Assembly: GCA_020630495.1 (NCBI GenBank)
Contig: JAHDBH010000011.1
Location: 1 to 55,698 of the forward strand
Reading direction: 5' to 3'
Origin: Saprospiraceae bacterium
GTDB lineage: Bacteria; Bacteroidota; Bacteroidia; Chitinophagales; Saprospiraceae
Length of the DNA stretch: 55,698 nt
Part shown: positions 18,836 to 26,781 of the stretch, piece after piece
Layout of the letters: every line of letters starts with the position of its first letter
Numbering within the stretch: the stretch's first letter is position 1
Notes under the pieces: generated by a model
The model's input: only the letters and a program-made list of their open reading frames with translations
Databases searched by the model: none
What the model was told of the DNA's origin: nothing
Position numbers and translations under genes: made by a program

Positions 18836-20080
18836 TTATCTGATCTTAAGGGTAATGACAGCCATGATGGCTAAGAGTATCTGTATGATCCAGAACCGTG
18901 AGACGATTTTGGATTCGTGCATTTTCAATTTTTGATAGTGATGGTGGAGCGGTGACATAAGGAACACCCTCCTTCCTTCACCATATTTCTTTCTAGTATA
19001 CTTAAAATAAGAAACCTGGATAATAACTGAGACTATTTCCACAAAAAAGACTCCACAGATCAAAGGCAACAATAATTCTTTTCTGAGAACTATTGCCATC
19101 GCCGCTATCACACCTCCTAGCATCAAGCTTCCCGTATCACCCATGAATACCTGCGCGGGATATGTATTATACCAAAGAAATCCAATACACCCTCCCAAGA
19201 AGCACGCTGCGAAGATCACGAGCTCTCCCGTATACGGAATGTAGAGAATATCCAAGTAATCTGATAGATCTGCACGGCCAGACACATAAGCGAATATGAA
19301 TAGTACCAGGGCGATGATGGCCGAGGTGCCAGCAGCCAGACCATCTATACCGTCAGTGATATTTGCTGCGTTGGACACAGCGGTGATAATAAAGATGACG
19401 ACCAGGGTAAAGAGAACTGACAGCGCGAGATCTTCCCATCCGTCTCCAAGCCAACTCACTATAGATCTATACTCTAACTCATTTCCCTTAAAAAATGGAA
19501 CATTGGTCACGCTCGTCTTAGCCAGCACCTGTGGCTCTACGGTGACGGTGGATATATACTCTACAATTTCCCAGTCGCGCGCCTCTGCCATGGACTGGTC
19601 TGTACGGACTAGCACTTTGTGACTATGAAGCATAGTCATGGCTACGATCATGCCTACCGCTACCTGCCCAAAAATCTTAAAGCGCCCGTGGAGGCCCTTC
19701 TTGTTTTTCTTAAAGACCTTAATGTAATCATCCGTAAATCCCACGAGTGTAAGTGCAATGCACACCACGAGCATGAGCTGAATGTAGACATTAGTGAGGT
19801 CAGCGAGGAGTAAGCAGGGAATCAGTATGGCCATCACTATGATGATACCACCCATAGTGGGTGTGCCTTCTTTTTCTTTCTGCCCGTCCAGGCCGAGATC
19901 CCTCACGGTCTCTCCTACTTGCAATCTTGTCAAAGAACGTATGATCCTCTTTCCGAAAACCATCGATATGGTCAGCGAAAGAATCACTGCTAATCCAGCC
20001 CTGAAGGAGAGGAACTGAAAGAGTCCTGCTCCGGCTAGGTTGTATGTATTTTCTATGTAATCAAATAAATGGTATAGCAT
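18836..20080 (-). CDS. mraY: Phospho-MurNAc-pentapeptide transferase MraY
   Basis: MraY is the integral membrane enzyme that moves phospho-MurNAc-pentapeptide onto undecaprenyl phosphate to form lipid I. Diagnostic motifs are [16 protein letters not shown] with the catalytic Asp pair, [26 protein letters not shown] and PLHHHYQK. At 414 residues it is about 50 longer than the E. coli enzyme. The extra part is a soluble insertion of about 60 residues after the third to fourth membrane segment (around residues 155-215), a known trait of Bacteroidota MraY. It is separated from murE by 213 bases that hold a terminator-like hairpin, so it may begin a second transcription unit. Confidence 0.96.
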   Translation of the reverse strand: MLYHLFDYIENTYNLAGAGLFQFLSFRAGLAVILSLTISMVFGKRIIRSLTRLQVGETVRDLGLDGQKEKEGTPTMGGIIIVMAILIPCLLLADLTNVYIQLMLVVCIALTLVGFTDDYIKVFKKNKKGLHGRFKIFGQVAVGMIVAMTMLHSHKVLVRTDQSMAEARDWEIVEYISTVTVEPQVLAKTSVTNVPFFKGNELEYRSIVSWLGDGWEDLALSVLFTLVVIFIITAVSNAANITDGIDGLAAGTSAIIALVLFIFAYVSGRADLSDYLDILYIPYTGELVIFAACFLGGCIGFLWYNTYPAQVFMGDTGSLMLGGVIAAMAIVLRKELLLPLICGVFFVEIVSVIIQVSYFKYTRKKYGEGRRVFLMSPLHHHYQKLKMHESKIVSRFWIIQILLAIMAVITLKIR

Positions 20081-20175
20081 TTGCTATGTATGTCTGTAGA
20101 TGAGGAAATCATCAGTTACTGACCTCTCCATTGAGAGGCAGATAGGCTATGGCAGTTTGTTATCTAAATTTTTCA

Positions 20176-20240
20176 AAGAAAAAAAATAGAAACAGCGGCT
20201 TTCTAACTTTTTAGAAAAACAGCCTTGAGCTTTACCGCTG
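20176..20240 (-). terminator. Terminator-like hairpin between murE and mraY
   Basis: In the leftward direction a nested hairpin is followed by a long T run. The outer arms are CAGCGG (20193-20198) and CCGCTG (20235-20240), and inside them TTTCTAA/TTAGAAA pair. The T run (CTATTTTTTTTC) is complementary to 20176-20189. It could end or attenuate transcription after murE. The remaining bases to mraY (20081-20175) hold only a small CCTCTC/GAGAGG hairpin. Confidence 0.6.
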
Positions 20241-20293
20241 CAACTGTAAAAACCAACCTGAATGATAAAGAACCTACATCTTGATATTCGCTT

Positions 20294-21748
20294 TTAATTT
20301 TTATGTTTTAGTGCATTATTCAGTACCTCCGCGTCATCAAACTCTATCCTATCGCTACCTATGATCTGATAAGTCTCATGTCCCTTGCCAGCTACAAGAA
20401 TGAAATCTCCTCTCTCCGCTAGACTGACGGCCCTCTGTATCGCTTCTTCTCTATCTACGATGACACGATAATTATCATAGCCCAGTCCCGTGGTCATATC
20501 CTTGAGGATATTCCAGGGATCTTCACTTCTAGGATTGTCACTTGTAAGTAGAGCCAAGTCGCTCAGCCTACAAGCTGCTTCAGCCATCTGCGGTCGCTTT
20601 CCCTTATCTCTGTCTCCGCCGCAGCCTATGACACAGTATATCTGCGCATTTCTCTCTCGTAGTTCTCTGAGTGTGGTAAGTACATTGGACAAAGCGTCTG
20701 GCGTATGTGCATAATCTACATAGGCGTGTATTCCAGTAGATGAATTGACTTGCTGAAGTCTACCCCTGGGTGGTAATAGCCTACTCAATGATAAGAGTAC
20801 ATCCTCCTGGGAATATCCCAGCTCGATGGCGACACCGTAGATGGCTAAAAGATTATAAGCATTGAACCGTCCAGTCATCCTGGTGATGACTTCTCTCGAA
20901 TTAATCATGAGCCTCATGCCTGCCCCATCTAGATCGATAATCTTGCCTTTGTAATCTGTAAGACTCCTCAAGGAGTAGCCTCTCAAAGTGGCCGATGAAT
21001 TTTGCATGATATAAGAAGCATGCTTTTCATCCTTATTGATCATTGCGATAGCATCTGCACTGAGACCATCAAAGAGCAATTTCTTAGCATCAATGTACTT
21101 TCTAAATGTCTCATGATAATCTAGATGATCTCTAGAGATATTGGTAAATACTGCTATACTAAAGTCAATACCTTCTACTCTGCCTTGAACTAGAGCATGT
21201 GAGCTAACCTCCATCACTACATGAGTAATATCAGCTCCTCGCATATCTGCTAGGATACGATAAAGGTCTACTACAGCTGGTGTAGTAAGCTCGGCATCTA
21301 TGATCTGATCTGCGTAGCGGATGTCTATCGTAGATATCATACCGCACTTCACATCTAGATCAGAAAGCAAAGCATAGAGGCTCTTAGTGACTGTAGTCTT
21401 ACCATTAGTCCCAGTGACTCCTATAAGCTCGAGCTGTGCAGAAGGATCGTCGTAGAAATACTTACATAAATCTGCGATTCTATCCTGTAATTGAGGTATC
21501 ATGCAGATACGGCTGGCATGCTCTGCAACTCCCGCTGGAATCCGCTCAGCCAGAACCATACTAGCACCTCGATCTATAGCCGAGGCTATGTAATCGTGAC
21601 CATCAGCATGAAGACCAGCGACCGCTATAAAAAGGTCACCCGACTCTACTTTTCGGCTGTCGATTCTGAGATGATATATGTTACTATCTTCTCTCTCGCT
21701 CTGGGGACTCAGGCCAAAATATGACGCTATGTCCGTGAATAATTTCAA
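20294..21748 (-). CDS. murE: UDP-MurNAc-L-Ala-D-Glu--meso-DAP ligase MurE
   Basis: MurE adds the third residue of the stem peptide. The Mur P-loop GVTGTNGKTTVTKSL is near residue 110, with TTPAVVDLYRIL, MEVSSHAL and NISRDHLDYHETF following. The C-terminal motif SDNPRSEDP is the DNPR form typical of enzymes that add meso-diaminopimelate rather than lysine, so the wall is predicted to be the meso-DAP type. The start codon is TTG, 15 bases after the ftsI stop. The length of 484 residues is normal. Confidence 0.95.
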   Translation of the reverse strand: MKLFTDIASYFGLSPQSEREDSNIYHLRIDSRKVESGDLFIAVAGLHADGHDYIASAIDRGASMVLAERIPAGVAEHASRICMIPQLQDRIADLCKYFYDDPSAQLELIGVTGTNGKTTVTKSLYALLSDLDVKCGMISTIDIRYADQIIDAELTTPAVVDLYRILADMRGADITHVVMEVSSHALVQGRVEGIDFSIAVFTNISRDHLDYHETFRKYIDAKKLLFDGLSADAIAMINKDEKHASYIMQNSSATLRGYSLRSLTDYKGKIIDLDGAGMRLMINSREVITRMTGRFNAYNLLAIYGVAIELGYSQEDVLLSLSRLLPPRGRLQQVNSSTGIHAYVDYAHTPDALSNVLTTLRELRERNAQIYCVIGCGGDRDKGKRPQMAEAACRLSDLALLTSDNPRSEDPWNILKDMTTGLGYDNYRVIVDREEAIQRAVSLAERGDFILVAGKGHETYQIIGSDRIEFDDAEVLNNALKHKN

Positions 21749-21763
21749 AGAACTTTTTTCTAT

Positions 21764-23872
21764 TTATCGTATATCTGAGTCAACCCGTTGGCTACTCTCA
21801 GACGATGAATTACGGTGGATCTGGTGCTTGACATTTCCTATTCCCATGACTAAAGGCTTGTAGCCTTTCTCTTCTAGCGCGTAGACAGCGTCGCGTGCGC
21901 CAAGAGCTGCGATTTGCCGTCCGTCCTCTGCAATAGCATCTGTGGCTTGGAGTGATACCGGTCTATCTGTATAGTCCTCTAGCTCTACCCACTCAGCTAT
22001 TCCCTCATCCTTATAATCAATATTCATTTCAGACATAAGTCGTTGCATGTCGGCGTGGTGTCCACGTGCGCTGATGGTCTGATCACTTTCAAAAGAGGCA
22101 TCCTCAAAATCGGTCATGATTTCTAAATTTTGCCTTACTGTGTGCTCCGCGATACTGCGAAATACAGGAGCCGCTACCTTACTACCGTAGTAGTGCTGCC
22201 CCTTGGGATTAAATACTACAACTACACAACTGTATCTCGGCTCATCCGCTGGAAAGTATCCAGCGAATGAGGAGATATACTTCGTTTTCTTATTTTGAGT
22301 ATTTGCGTAGTCGTATTGCGTTGTGCCTGTCTTGCCTGCTAGGACAACCCAGGGAGATTTGATATTTTGAGCTGTACCACGTTCTACCACTGCTTTTAAT
22401 AGTTCTTGCGCTGTGGAAATCGTATATGGACTAGCTATTTTATTTTTTAATACTGTCGGCTCATAGTCCGCCACGATGTGATCGTCTTTTACAATTTTAT
22501 CGACGAGATATGGCTTCATGAGTTTTCCGTCATTCGCTACGCTGTTGTATAGACTTAGTAATTGAAGCGGAGTCATCGTCATTTCATAGCCGCAAGACAT
22601 CCACGGTAGGGAGGTACCATACCAGTCATCCTCTCCATATATTCCGTTTTTTATCACGGGTGCAGCCTCACCTACAAGATCTATTCCTGTAATCTCATCC
22701 ATTCCAAACTGCTTTAGCCTTTGGACGAAAGTCCTCTCCTTATTTGTACCTCTGTAATAGCGTGTAACTAATTTAGCAATTCCTACATTACTTGATTTTT
22801 CAAAGGCTTTTTGCAGAGAGATGACACGCATACCATGCGGAGTTGCATCTCTCAGTGTACGATCATAAAATGTGGTGCGCCCATATTCTACATCGACCTC
22901 ACTACTTACTGAGGCATGGCCATCTTCGAGAAGAGCCATGACTGAAGCGAGCTTAGCAGTGGATCCAGGCTCATAAGCTGTTCCTACGGCATCATTATAT
23001 AATTCTTGGTAACTGCCATTTCCTGTAGCTCTCAGATTTACGATAGCCTTTACTGCACCAGTCTTTACCTCCATGACTACAGCCACCCCCTTATCCGCTT
23101 CGTGCTCATGGAGAGTACGGAGCAATGCGTGATGAGCGGCATCTTGTAATTGTAGATTTATGGTAGTATGGACATCAGCTCCGCGAAGCGGCTGTATTTC
23201 TTCCACACTCTCTACTGGAATCCAATCGTTACCAGCAATTCTCTGCTCCACGCGGACACCTGGAGTTCCTGTCAGGTCATCGTGATAATAATTTTCCAGA
23301 CCCACGGAAGGTCGATCACCAGCTACGATTCCAATAGTTCTACTAGCGAGTTCTTGGTAGGTCTTTACACGACGATCATGTCGCTGCACCATAAGCCCTC
23401 CGCTGTACCGACCTCGCTTGAGGATAGGGAAAGAAGACATACGCTGCATGAGATCGTAGTCTGCCCTGCGCTCAAGGAGTAAATATCTCGCCGAGTCGCG
23501 CCTATGCTGACGCAGCCACTGACTGTATCTGACAGGCGACAAATCTGGATTTACATATTTACTTAAATAGTAAGCTAGGCTGTCTACTTCTCGCTCCCAG
23601 ATATCATCCGTGAGTGGTGCAACCATGAGATCCATCCGTATTTCAAAGAACGCCTGTGAGCTTACGAGAGCACTTCCATCATCTGCAAGTATCTCTCCTC
23701 GCTCGGCCTCTAGAGGCTGAGTGCGGTAATTAGCTTGCGCACCTGCAGTTCGCCATTTGTCACCTTCGACGACATTAATATGGAAACTGCGATATGCTAG
23801 CACCGCCGCGATGGCCAGAAAAAGGCCAAAGCACAAGTATAACCGCCATAGTAATTCTGTACGCTGATTCAT
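21764..23872 (-). CDS. ftsI: Division transpeptidase FtsI (PBP3) with PASTA domain
   Basis: FtsI is the class B penicillin-binding protein that cross-links septal peptidoglycan with FtsW. One N-terminal membrane segment (about residues 10-30) is followed by the pedestal domain and then the transpeptidase domain with STAK (catalytic Ser304), SSN (KSSNVGIAK) and KTGT (GKTGTTQ). After residue ~640 a single PASTA-like domain follows (ALGARDAVYALEEKGYKPLV), as in many Bacteroidota FtsI proteins but absent in E. coli. The length is 702 residues. The start overlaps the ftsL stop by 4 bases. A TTTC hairpin copy lies inside it at 22719-22734. Confidence 0.95.
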   Translation of the reverse strand: MNQRTELLWRLYLCFGLFLAIAAVLAYRSFHINVVEGDKWRTAGAQANYRTQPLEAERGEILADDGSALVSSQAFFEIRMDLMVAPLTDDIWEREVDSLAYYLSKYVNPDLSPVRYSQWLRQHRRDSARYLLLERRADYDLMQRMSSFPILKRGRYSGGLMVQRHDRRVKTYQELASRTIGIVAGDRPSVGLENYYHDDLTGTPGVRVEQRIAGNDWIPVESVEEIQPLRGADVHTTINLQLQDAAHHALLRTLHEHEADKGVAVVMEVKTGAVKAIVNLRATGNGSYQELYNDAVGTAYEPGSTAKLASVMALLEDGHASVSSEVDVEYGRTTFYDRTLRDATPHGMRVISLQKAFEKSSNVGIAKLVTRYYRGTNKERTFVQRLKQFGMDEITGIDLVGEAAPVIKNGIYGEDDWYGTSLPWMSCGYEMTMTPLQLLSLYNSVANDGKLMKPYLVDKIVKDDHIVADYEPTVLKNKIASPYTISTAQELLKAVVERGTAQNIKSPWVVLAGKTGTTQYDYANTQNKKTKYISSFAGYFPADEPRYSCVVVVFNPKGQHYYGSKVAAPVFRSIAEHTVRQNLEIMTDFEDASFESDQTISARGHHADMQRLMSEMNIDYKDEGIAEWVELEDYTDRPVSLQATDAIAEDGRQIAALGARDAVYALEEKGYKPLVMGIGNVKHQIHRNSSSESSQRVDSDIR
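22719..22734 (-). repeat. TTTC hairpin repeat, copy 4 (in ftsI)
   Basis: GGAC-TTTC-GTCC-AAAG on the minus strand, within ftsI. Confidence 0.6.
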
Positions 23873-24177
23873 CCTTCCTCTTTTCTAATGATATAGATAG
23901 ATGAAGCGTCATCTGTAAGGCCAAGCCCATCTACACGTTTGTCCACCTGGCTTTTTGTCGCCTGGAACATGTAGTCAGCCTTGACACTTTTATAGCGCCA
24001 TTGTTCCTCCTTATGTGTTTGCTTGAGATCCGTAATTCTGCGACGCTTATCTTCAATACTGAATGAATTGAAGGTGTACACGATGCCGAGAAAAATCAGA
24101 AAATAGACGAGCGGTAACTGCCTGTAGAATACAGCGTTATCTCCAAGTGATTCGTCTTTCTTTTTTCCTTTTTTCAC
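23869..24177 (-). CDS. ftsL: FtsL-like cell division protein
   Basis: This small bitopic protein of 102 residues has a basic N-terminus (MKKGKKKDE), one membrane segment at about residues 25-42 and a charged helical part (KRRRITDLKQTHKEEQWRYKSVKADYMF) that could form a coiled coil. FtsL in other bacteria pairs with FtsB and FtsQ to activate FtsWI. Sequence similarity is weak, and the call rests on topology, size and its place between rsmH and ftsI. The start is GTG, 8 bases after the rsmH stop. The stop overlaps ftsI as ATGA. Confidence 0.82.
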   Translation of the reverse strand: MKKGKKKDESLGDNAVFYRQLPLVYFLIFLGIVYTFNSFSIEDKRRRITDLKQTHKEEQWRYKSVKADYMFQATKSQVDKRVDGLGLTDDASSIYIIRKEEG

Positions 24178-24185
24178 GTCTTTTA

Positions 24186-25082
24186 TTACAATCTTTTAGC
24201 TATCCGTAAGCGAGCACTTCTGCTGCGCGGGTTTTGTTCTTGTTCTTCCTGACTGGGCTTAATCGCCTTTCGGGTGATTAATTTCCAGTGCTCCACTTTA
24301 TTCTCGTAGATACTTCCGGCAAAGCCGTCGTCTGAAATATCTGGTCGGAGGCATTGCTTGACTTTTCTATCTTCTAGACTGTGATATGATATCACCACTA
24401 GTCTGCCTCCGGTCCGTATGCGCTGTGTGGCTTTCGCCAAAAAATCATCCAGCACCTCCATCTCACCATTTACCTCTATCCTGAGTGCCTGGTAGATGCG
24501 TGACAGCTCTTTCTTCACATGTCTGTGATGAAGGGGCTCTACGAGAGCATTGAGCTGAGTCGATGTGGTAATCGGGCTATGATCACGCTGCTGTACAATG
24601 GATCTAGCTAGCACCCTAGCCTTCTTGTAATCACCGTACTGCCAGAAAATCTTGGCAAGTCGCTCCTCTTCATAGCTCGCTATGACATCTGCAGCCGTCA
24701 TGCCCGAGGCTTGATTCATGCGCATATCGAGAGTTGTGTCAAATTTGTGAGCGAATCCCCTTTGGGCTTCGTCTATCTGATGTGAGCTCACGCCCAGATC
24801 AGCGAGTATACCGTCTACCTTATCTATCCCGTAGTAATCTAGCCACTGAGCCATATGGCTGAAGTTGCTATGGATGAATGTGAATCGTGGATCCTCCCAG
24901 TCCGCACAGGGACTGTCTGGATCCTGATCTATGGCGATCAATCGCCCATCTTCACCCAGCTGATCCAGGATCAGCCTACTATGACCTCCGCCACCTGCAG
25001 TGACGTCGAGATAAGTACCGTTACTTTCAATAGCTAGACCGCTGATGCATTCATCCGCGAGCACTGGCACATGGTATGTCAT
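24186..25082 (-). CDS. rsmH: 16S rRNA (cytosine-1402-N4)-methyltransferase RsmH (MraW)
   Basis: RsmH uses S-adenosylmethionine to methylate N4 of C1402 in the 16S rRNA decoding centre. The SAM-binding motif YLDVTAGGGGHSRLIL is at about residues 24-39. The blocks GILADLGVSSHQID, ERGFAHKFDTTLDMRM-like (here QRGFAHKFDTTLDMRM), RIYQALRIEVNGEM and VVISYHSLEDRKVK follow, all typical of RsmH. The ATG at 25082 overlaps the mraZ stop as ATGA and leaves the conserved YHVPVLADE at the N-terminus. An upstream ATG at 25106 is less likely. The length is 298 residues. Confidence 0.95.
   Translation of the reverse strand: MTYHVPVLADECISGLAIESNGTYLDVTAGGGGHSRLILDQLGEDGRLIAIDQDPDSPCADWEDPRFTFIHSNFSHMAQWLDYYGIDKVDGILADLGVSSHQIDEAQRGFAHKFDTTLDMRMNQASGMTAADVIASYEEERLAKIFWQYGDYKKARVLARSIVQQRDHSPITTSTQLNALVEPLHHRHVKKELSRIYQALRIEVNGEMEVLDDFLAKATQRIRTGGRLVVISYHSLEDRKVKQCLRPDISDDGFAGSIYENKVEHWKLITRKAIKPSQEEQEQNPRSRSARLRIAKRL
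24428..24443 (+). repeat. TTTC hairpin repeat, copy 5 (in rsmH)
   Basis: TGGC-TTTC-GCCA-AAAA on the plus strand, opposite to the rsmH coding strand. Confidence 0.6.
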
Positions 25083-25552
25083 GAGTCTGATGCTGGACCA
25101 GCCCACTCCGTACCAAATAACTCCTCCGCCACATCAGACATATCCTCGGCTACATTCATGATGCTCTCATACTTCTCTCGATTCCATATCTCTATGCGAT
25201 CATCCTTGAAGGGTATGAGAAGTGCATCACCGTCTATAGCGGCATATTCCTGCAGGATCTTAGGTAGCAGTATGCGATCACTAGCATCCACAAGCAGCTC
25301 GGTAGCTCCCCTCTGGACAAATCGCATCAGCATCCTGTGCTTCTTATTGAAGACATTGATCCGTGACGTGAGACTTTCAATGTACGTGTCCCAGGTAGGC
25401 TTCTTGAAAAGGGTCAAGCACGGTTCAAAACCGCAGTTCACCACCAGCTGCATGACACTACTGCCATCACTCAACTGACGTACGAGTGTCCCAGGGAGAC
25501 GTAGTCGCCCTTTGGCATCCACCTTCACTTCGTACGTTCCTAAAAAAGCCAT
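25079..25552 (-). CDS. mraZ: Transcriptional regulator MraZ
   Basis: MraZ is a small ring-forming DNA-binding protein of the AbrB fold. In other bacteria it binds repeats in front of its own operon and controls the dcw genes. The first SpoVT/AbrB-like repeat reads GTYEVKVDAKGRLRLPGTL and the second contains DASDRILLPKILQEYA with LLIPFKDDRIEIWN. The length of 157 residues fits. I use the ATG at 25552, which gives the usual start MAFLGTYEVKVD. An in-frame GTG or ATG further upstream (25603) would lie inside the candidate operator. It opens the leftward cluster. Confidence 0.93.
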   Translation of the reverse strand: MAFLGTYEVKVDAKGRLRLPGTLVRQLSDGSSVMQLVVNCGFEPCLTLFKKPTWDTYIESLTSRINVFNKKHRMLMRFVQRGATELLVDASDRILLPKILQEYAAIDGDALLIPFKDDRIEIWNREKYESIMNVAEDMSDVAEELFGTEWAGPASDS

Positions 25553-25587
25553 GTTGGTTCCTGTTGACAAGTCAAAAGTAACCGACC

Positions 25588-25636
25588 ATCCACAGATTAC
25601 CACATCATAGCAAAGAATCCCCCTTTATTCCCACAT
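25588..25636 (-). promoter_or_regulatory. Candidate MraZ operator: G-rich direct repeats
   Basis: Read leftward there are four G-rich blocks at close to 10-base spacing: GTGGG (25634-25630), GGGGG (25623-25619), GTGG (25603-25600) and GTGG (25593-25590). They lie 36-84 bases before the mraZ ATG. Known MraZ sites are TGGGN repeats with a 10-base pitch near the mraZ promoter, so self-regulation is a reasonable inference. The third expected position (about 25613) is empty. Confidence 0.5.
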
Positions 25637-25956
25637 AATTTTATACAAATTATAAGATTTTCTCATATATGTTATCAATATGATGACACGATCGAGCCGA
25701 TTTGATATCAAATCGTCGATCTGGACGTGATTCTGCAAGAAAAATGTGGGAATTCTTAGCATTCGATGCCTCGCGAGGCAGAATAGCTAAGAGATGGTTG
25801 GTGCAATAAAGGTACAGATTCCCTTCATATAGCAATCAAGACTTATATGTATACTCCAGCTAGTCAATACGTAGTACTGCTATAATTGGCACTTTAAGAA
25901 ATCTTGTAAGTCGACACTAGGACTATGAGCAGAGCATGATAAGGAGCTGTATTGTC
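25637..25956. other. Non-coding region upstream of the dcw cluster, with 18-base palindrome
   Basis: No convincing gene lies between the operator region and the next gene. The stretch is AT-rich near 25640-25680 and contains a perfect 18-base palindrome at 25698-25715 (CGATTTGATATCAAATCG), flanked by GATCGA and TCGATC with a two-base offset. A short leftward frame of 61 codons exists (25650-25835) but has no protein-like features that I recognise. The promoter of the dcw cluster is expected here; a TATAATTTG string near 25650-25658 (leftward) is close to the -7 consensus but not exact. Confidence 0.5.
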
Positions 25957-26697
25957 CTACTGTTCATCATGACCATAGGAGCTCGAGAAGCTCTTGAGTC
26001 TCATACGGAGTACGCCAAATACGGCTTCACTGATGATGCCACCGCTCATCTTGGAGGTACCTTCTTGACGATCTATAAAGGTGATCGGCACTTCTACGAT
26101 ACGCGCCCCTAGCCTACGCAGTGCATATTTCATTTCGATCTGAAAAGCATATCCGATAAATCTGATCTTGTCCAGGTCCAGCTTTCGCAGCATATCTACT
26201 CGATAGCACATAAATCCTGCCGTAGGATCCTTTACAGGCATCCACGTGATCATACGTGTATAGATACTAGCGCCGTAGGAAAGTATGAGGCGGTCTTTGG
26301 GCCAGTTGCTTACTTTACCACCCTTGGTGTAGCGGCTGCCTACTGAGACGTCGGCGACATTTGCCCGACAGGGCGCTAAGAGTCTGATCAGGTCTTGCGG
26401 ACTATGGCTGAAGTCGGCATCCATCTCAAAGCAATAGTCGTAATCATGCTCCATCGCCCAGCGAAATCCTGCAATGTAGGCTGTACCGAGTCCAAGCTTG
26501 CCCGTCCGCTCTATGATATGCAATCTCTGACTATACTGTGGCTGAAGATCTTTGACGATAGCACCCGTTCCATCAGGGGATCCATCGTCGACTACGAGTA
26601 CGTGAAAGCCGTGCTCTTGCTCGAGGACTGCGGCAATGATGCGGGCGATATTTTCGCTCTCATTATACGTGGGTATGATAACTACGGACTCCGGCAC
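25957..26697 (-). CDS. Polyprenol monophosphomannose synthase-like GT2 glycosyltransferase
   Basis: This 246-residue GT2 enzyme resembles dolichol/polyprenol-phosphate mannose synthases, which move a sugar from a nucleotide donor to a lipid phosphate for use in the periplasm or envelope. Motifs seen are VIIPTYNESENI, VVDDGSPDGTG, KLGLGTAYIAGFRWAM, the metal-binding EMDADFSHSP and SYGASIYTRMI. The protein lacks C-terminal membrane segments, as in the short DPM1 type. The start is a GTG. The sugar and the acceptor cannot be told from the sequence. It lies 84 bases downstream of the E1 gene and may share its transcript. Confidence 0.87.
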   Translation of the reverse strand: MPESVVIIPTYNESENIARIIAAVLEQEHGFHVLVVDDGSPDGTGAIVKDLQPQYSQRLHIIERTGKLGLGTAYIAGFRWAMEHDYDYCFEMDADFSHSPQDLIRLLAPCRANVADVSVGSRYTKGGKVSNWPKDRLILSYGASIYTRMITWMPVKDPTAGFMCYRVDMLRKLDLDKIRFIGYAFQIEMKYALRRLGARIVEVPITFIDRQEGTSKMSGGIISEAVFGVLRMRLKSFSSSYGHDEQ

Positions 26698-26781
26698 GGC
26701 GCTTAGCTCTGTAATTGACGGCTGTAAAGAAACGCAATTTATCTATGCTAGAATGGCAAGCTTTACACTACGCCGCTTGGA

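Noticed and set aside
24264-24280. A CCTTTCGG string resembling the TTTC hairpin
   Set aside because: Only two stem pairs form and the AAA tail is missing, so I did not count it as a member of the repeat family.
25650-25835. 61-codon leftward frame upstream of mraZ
   Set aside because: It crosses the 18-base palindrome and an AT-rich promoter-like stretch, with no protein-like signal.
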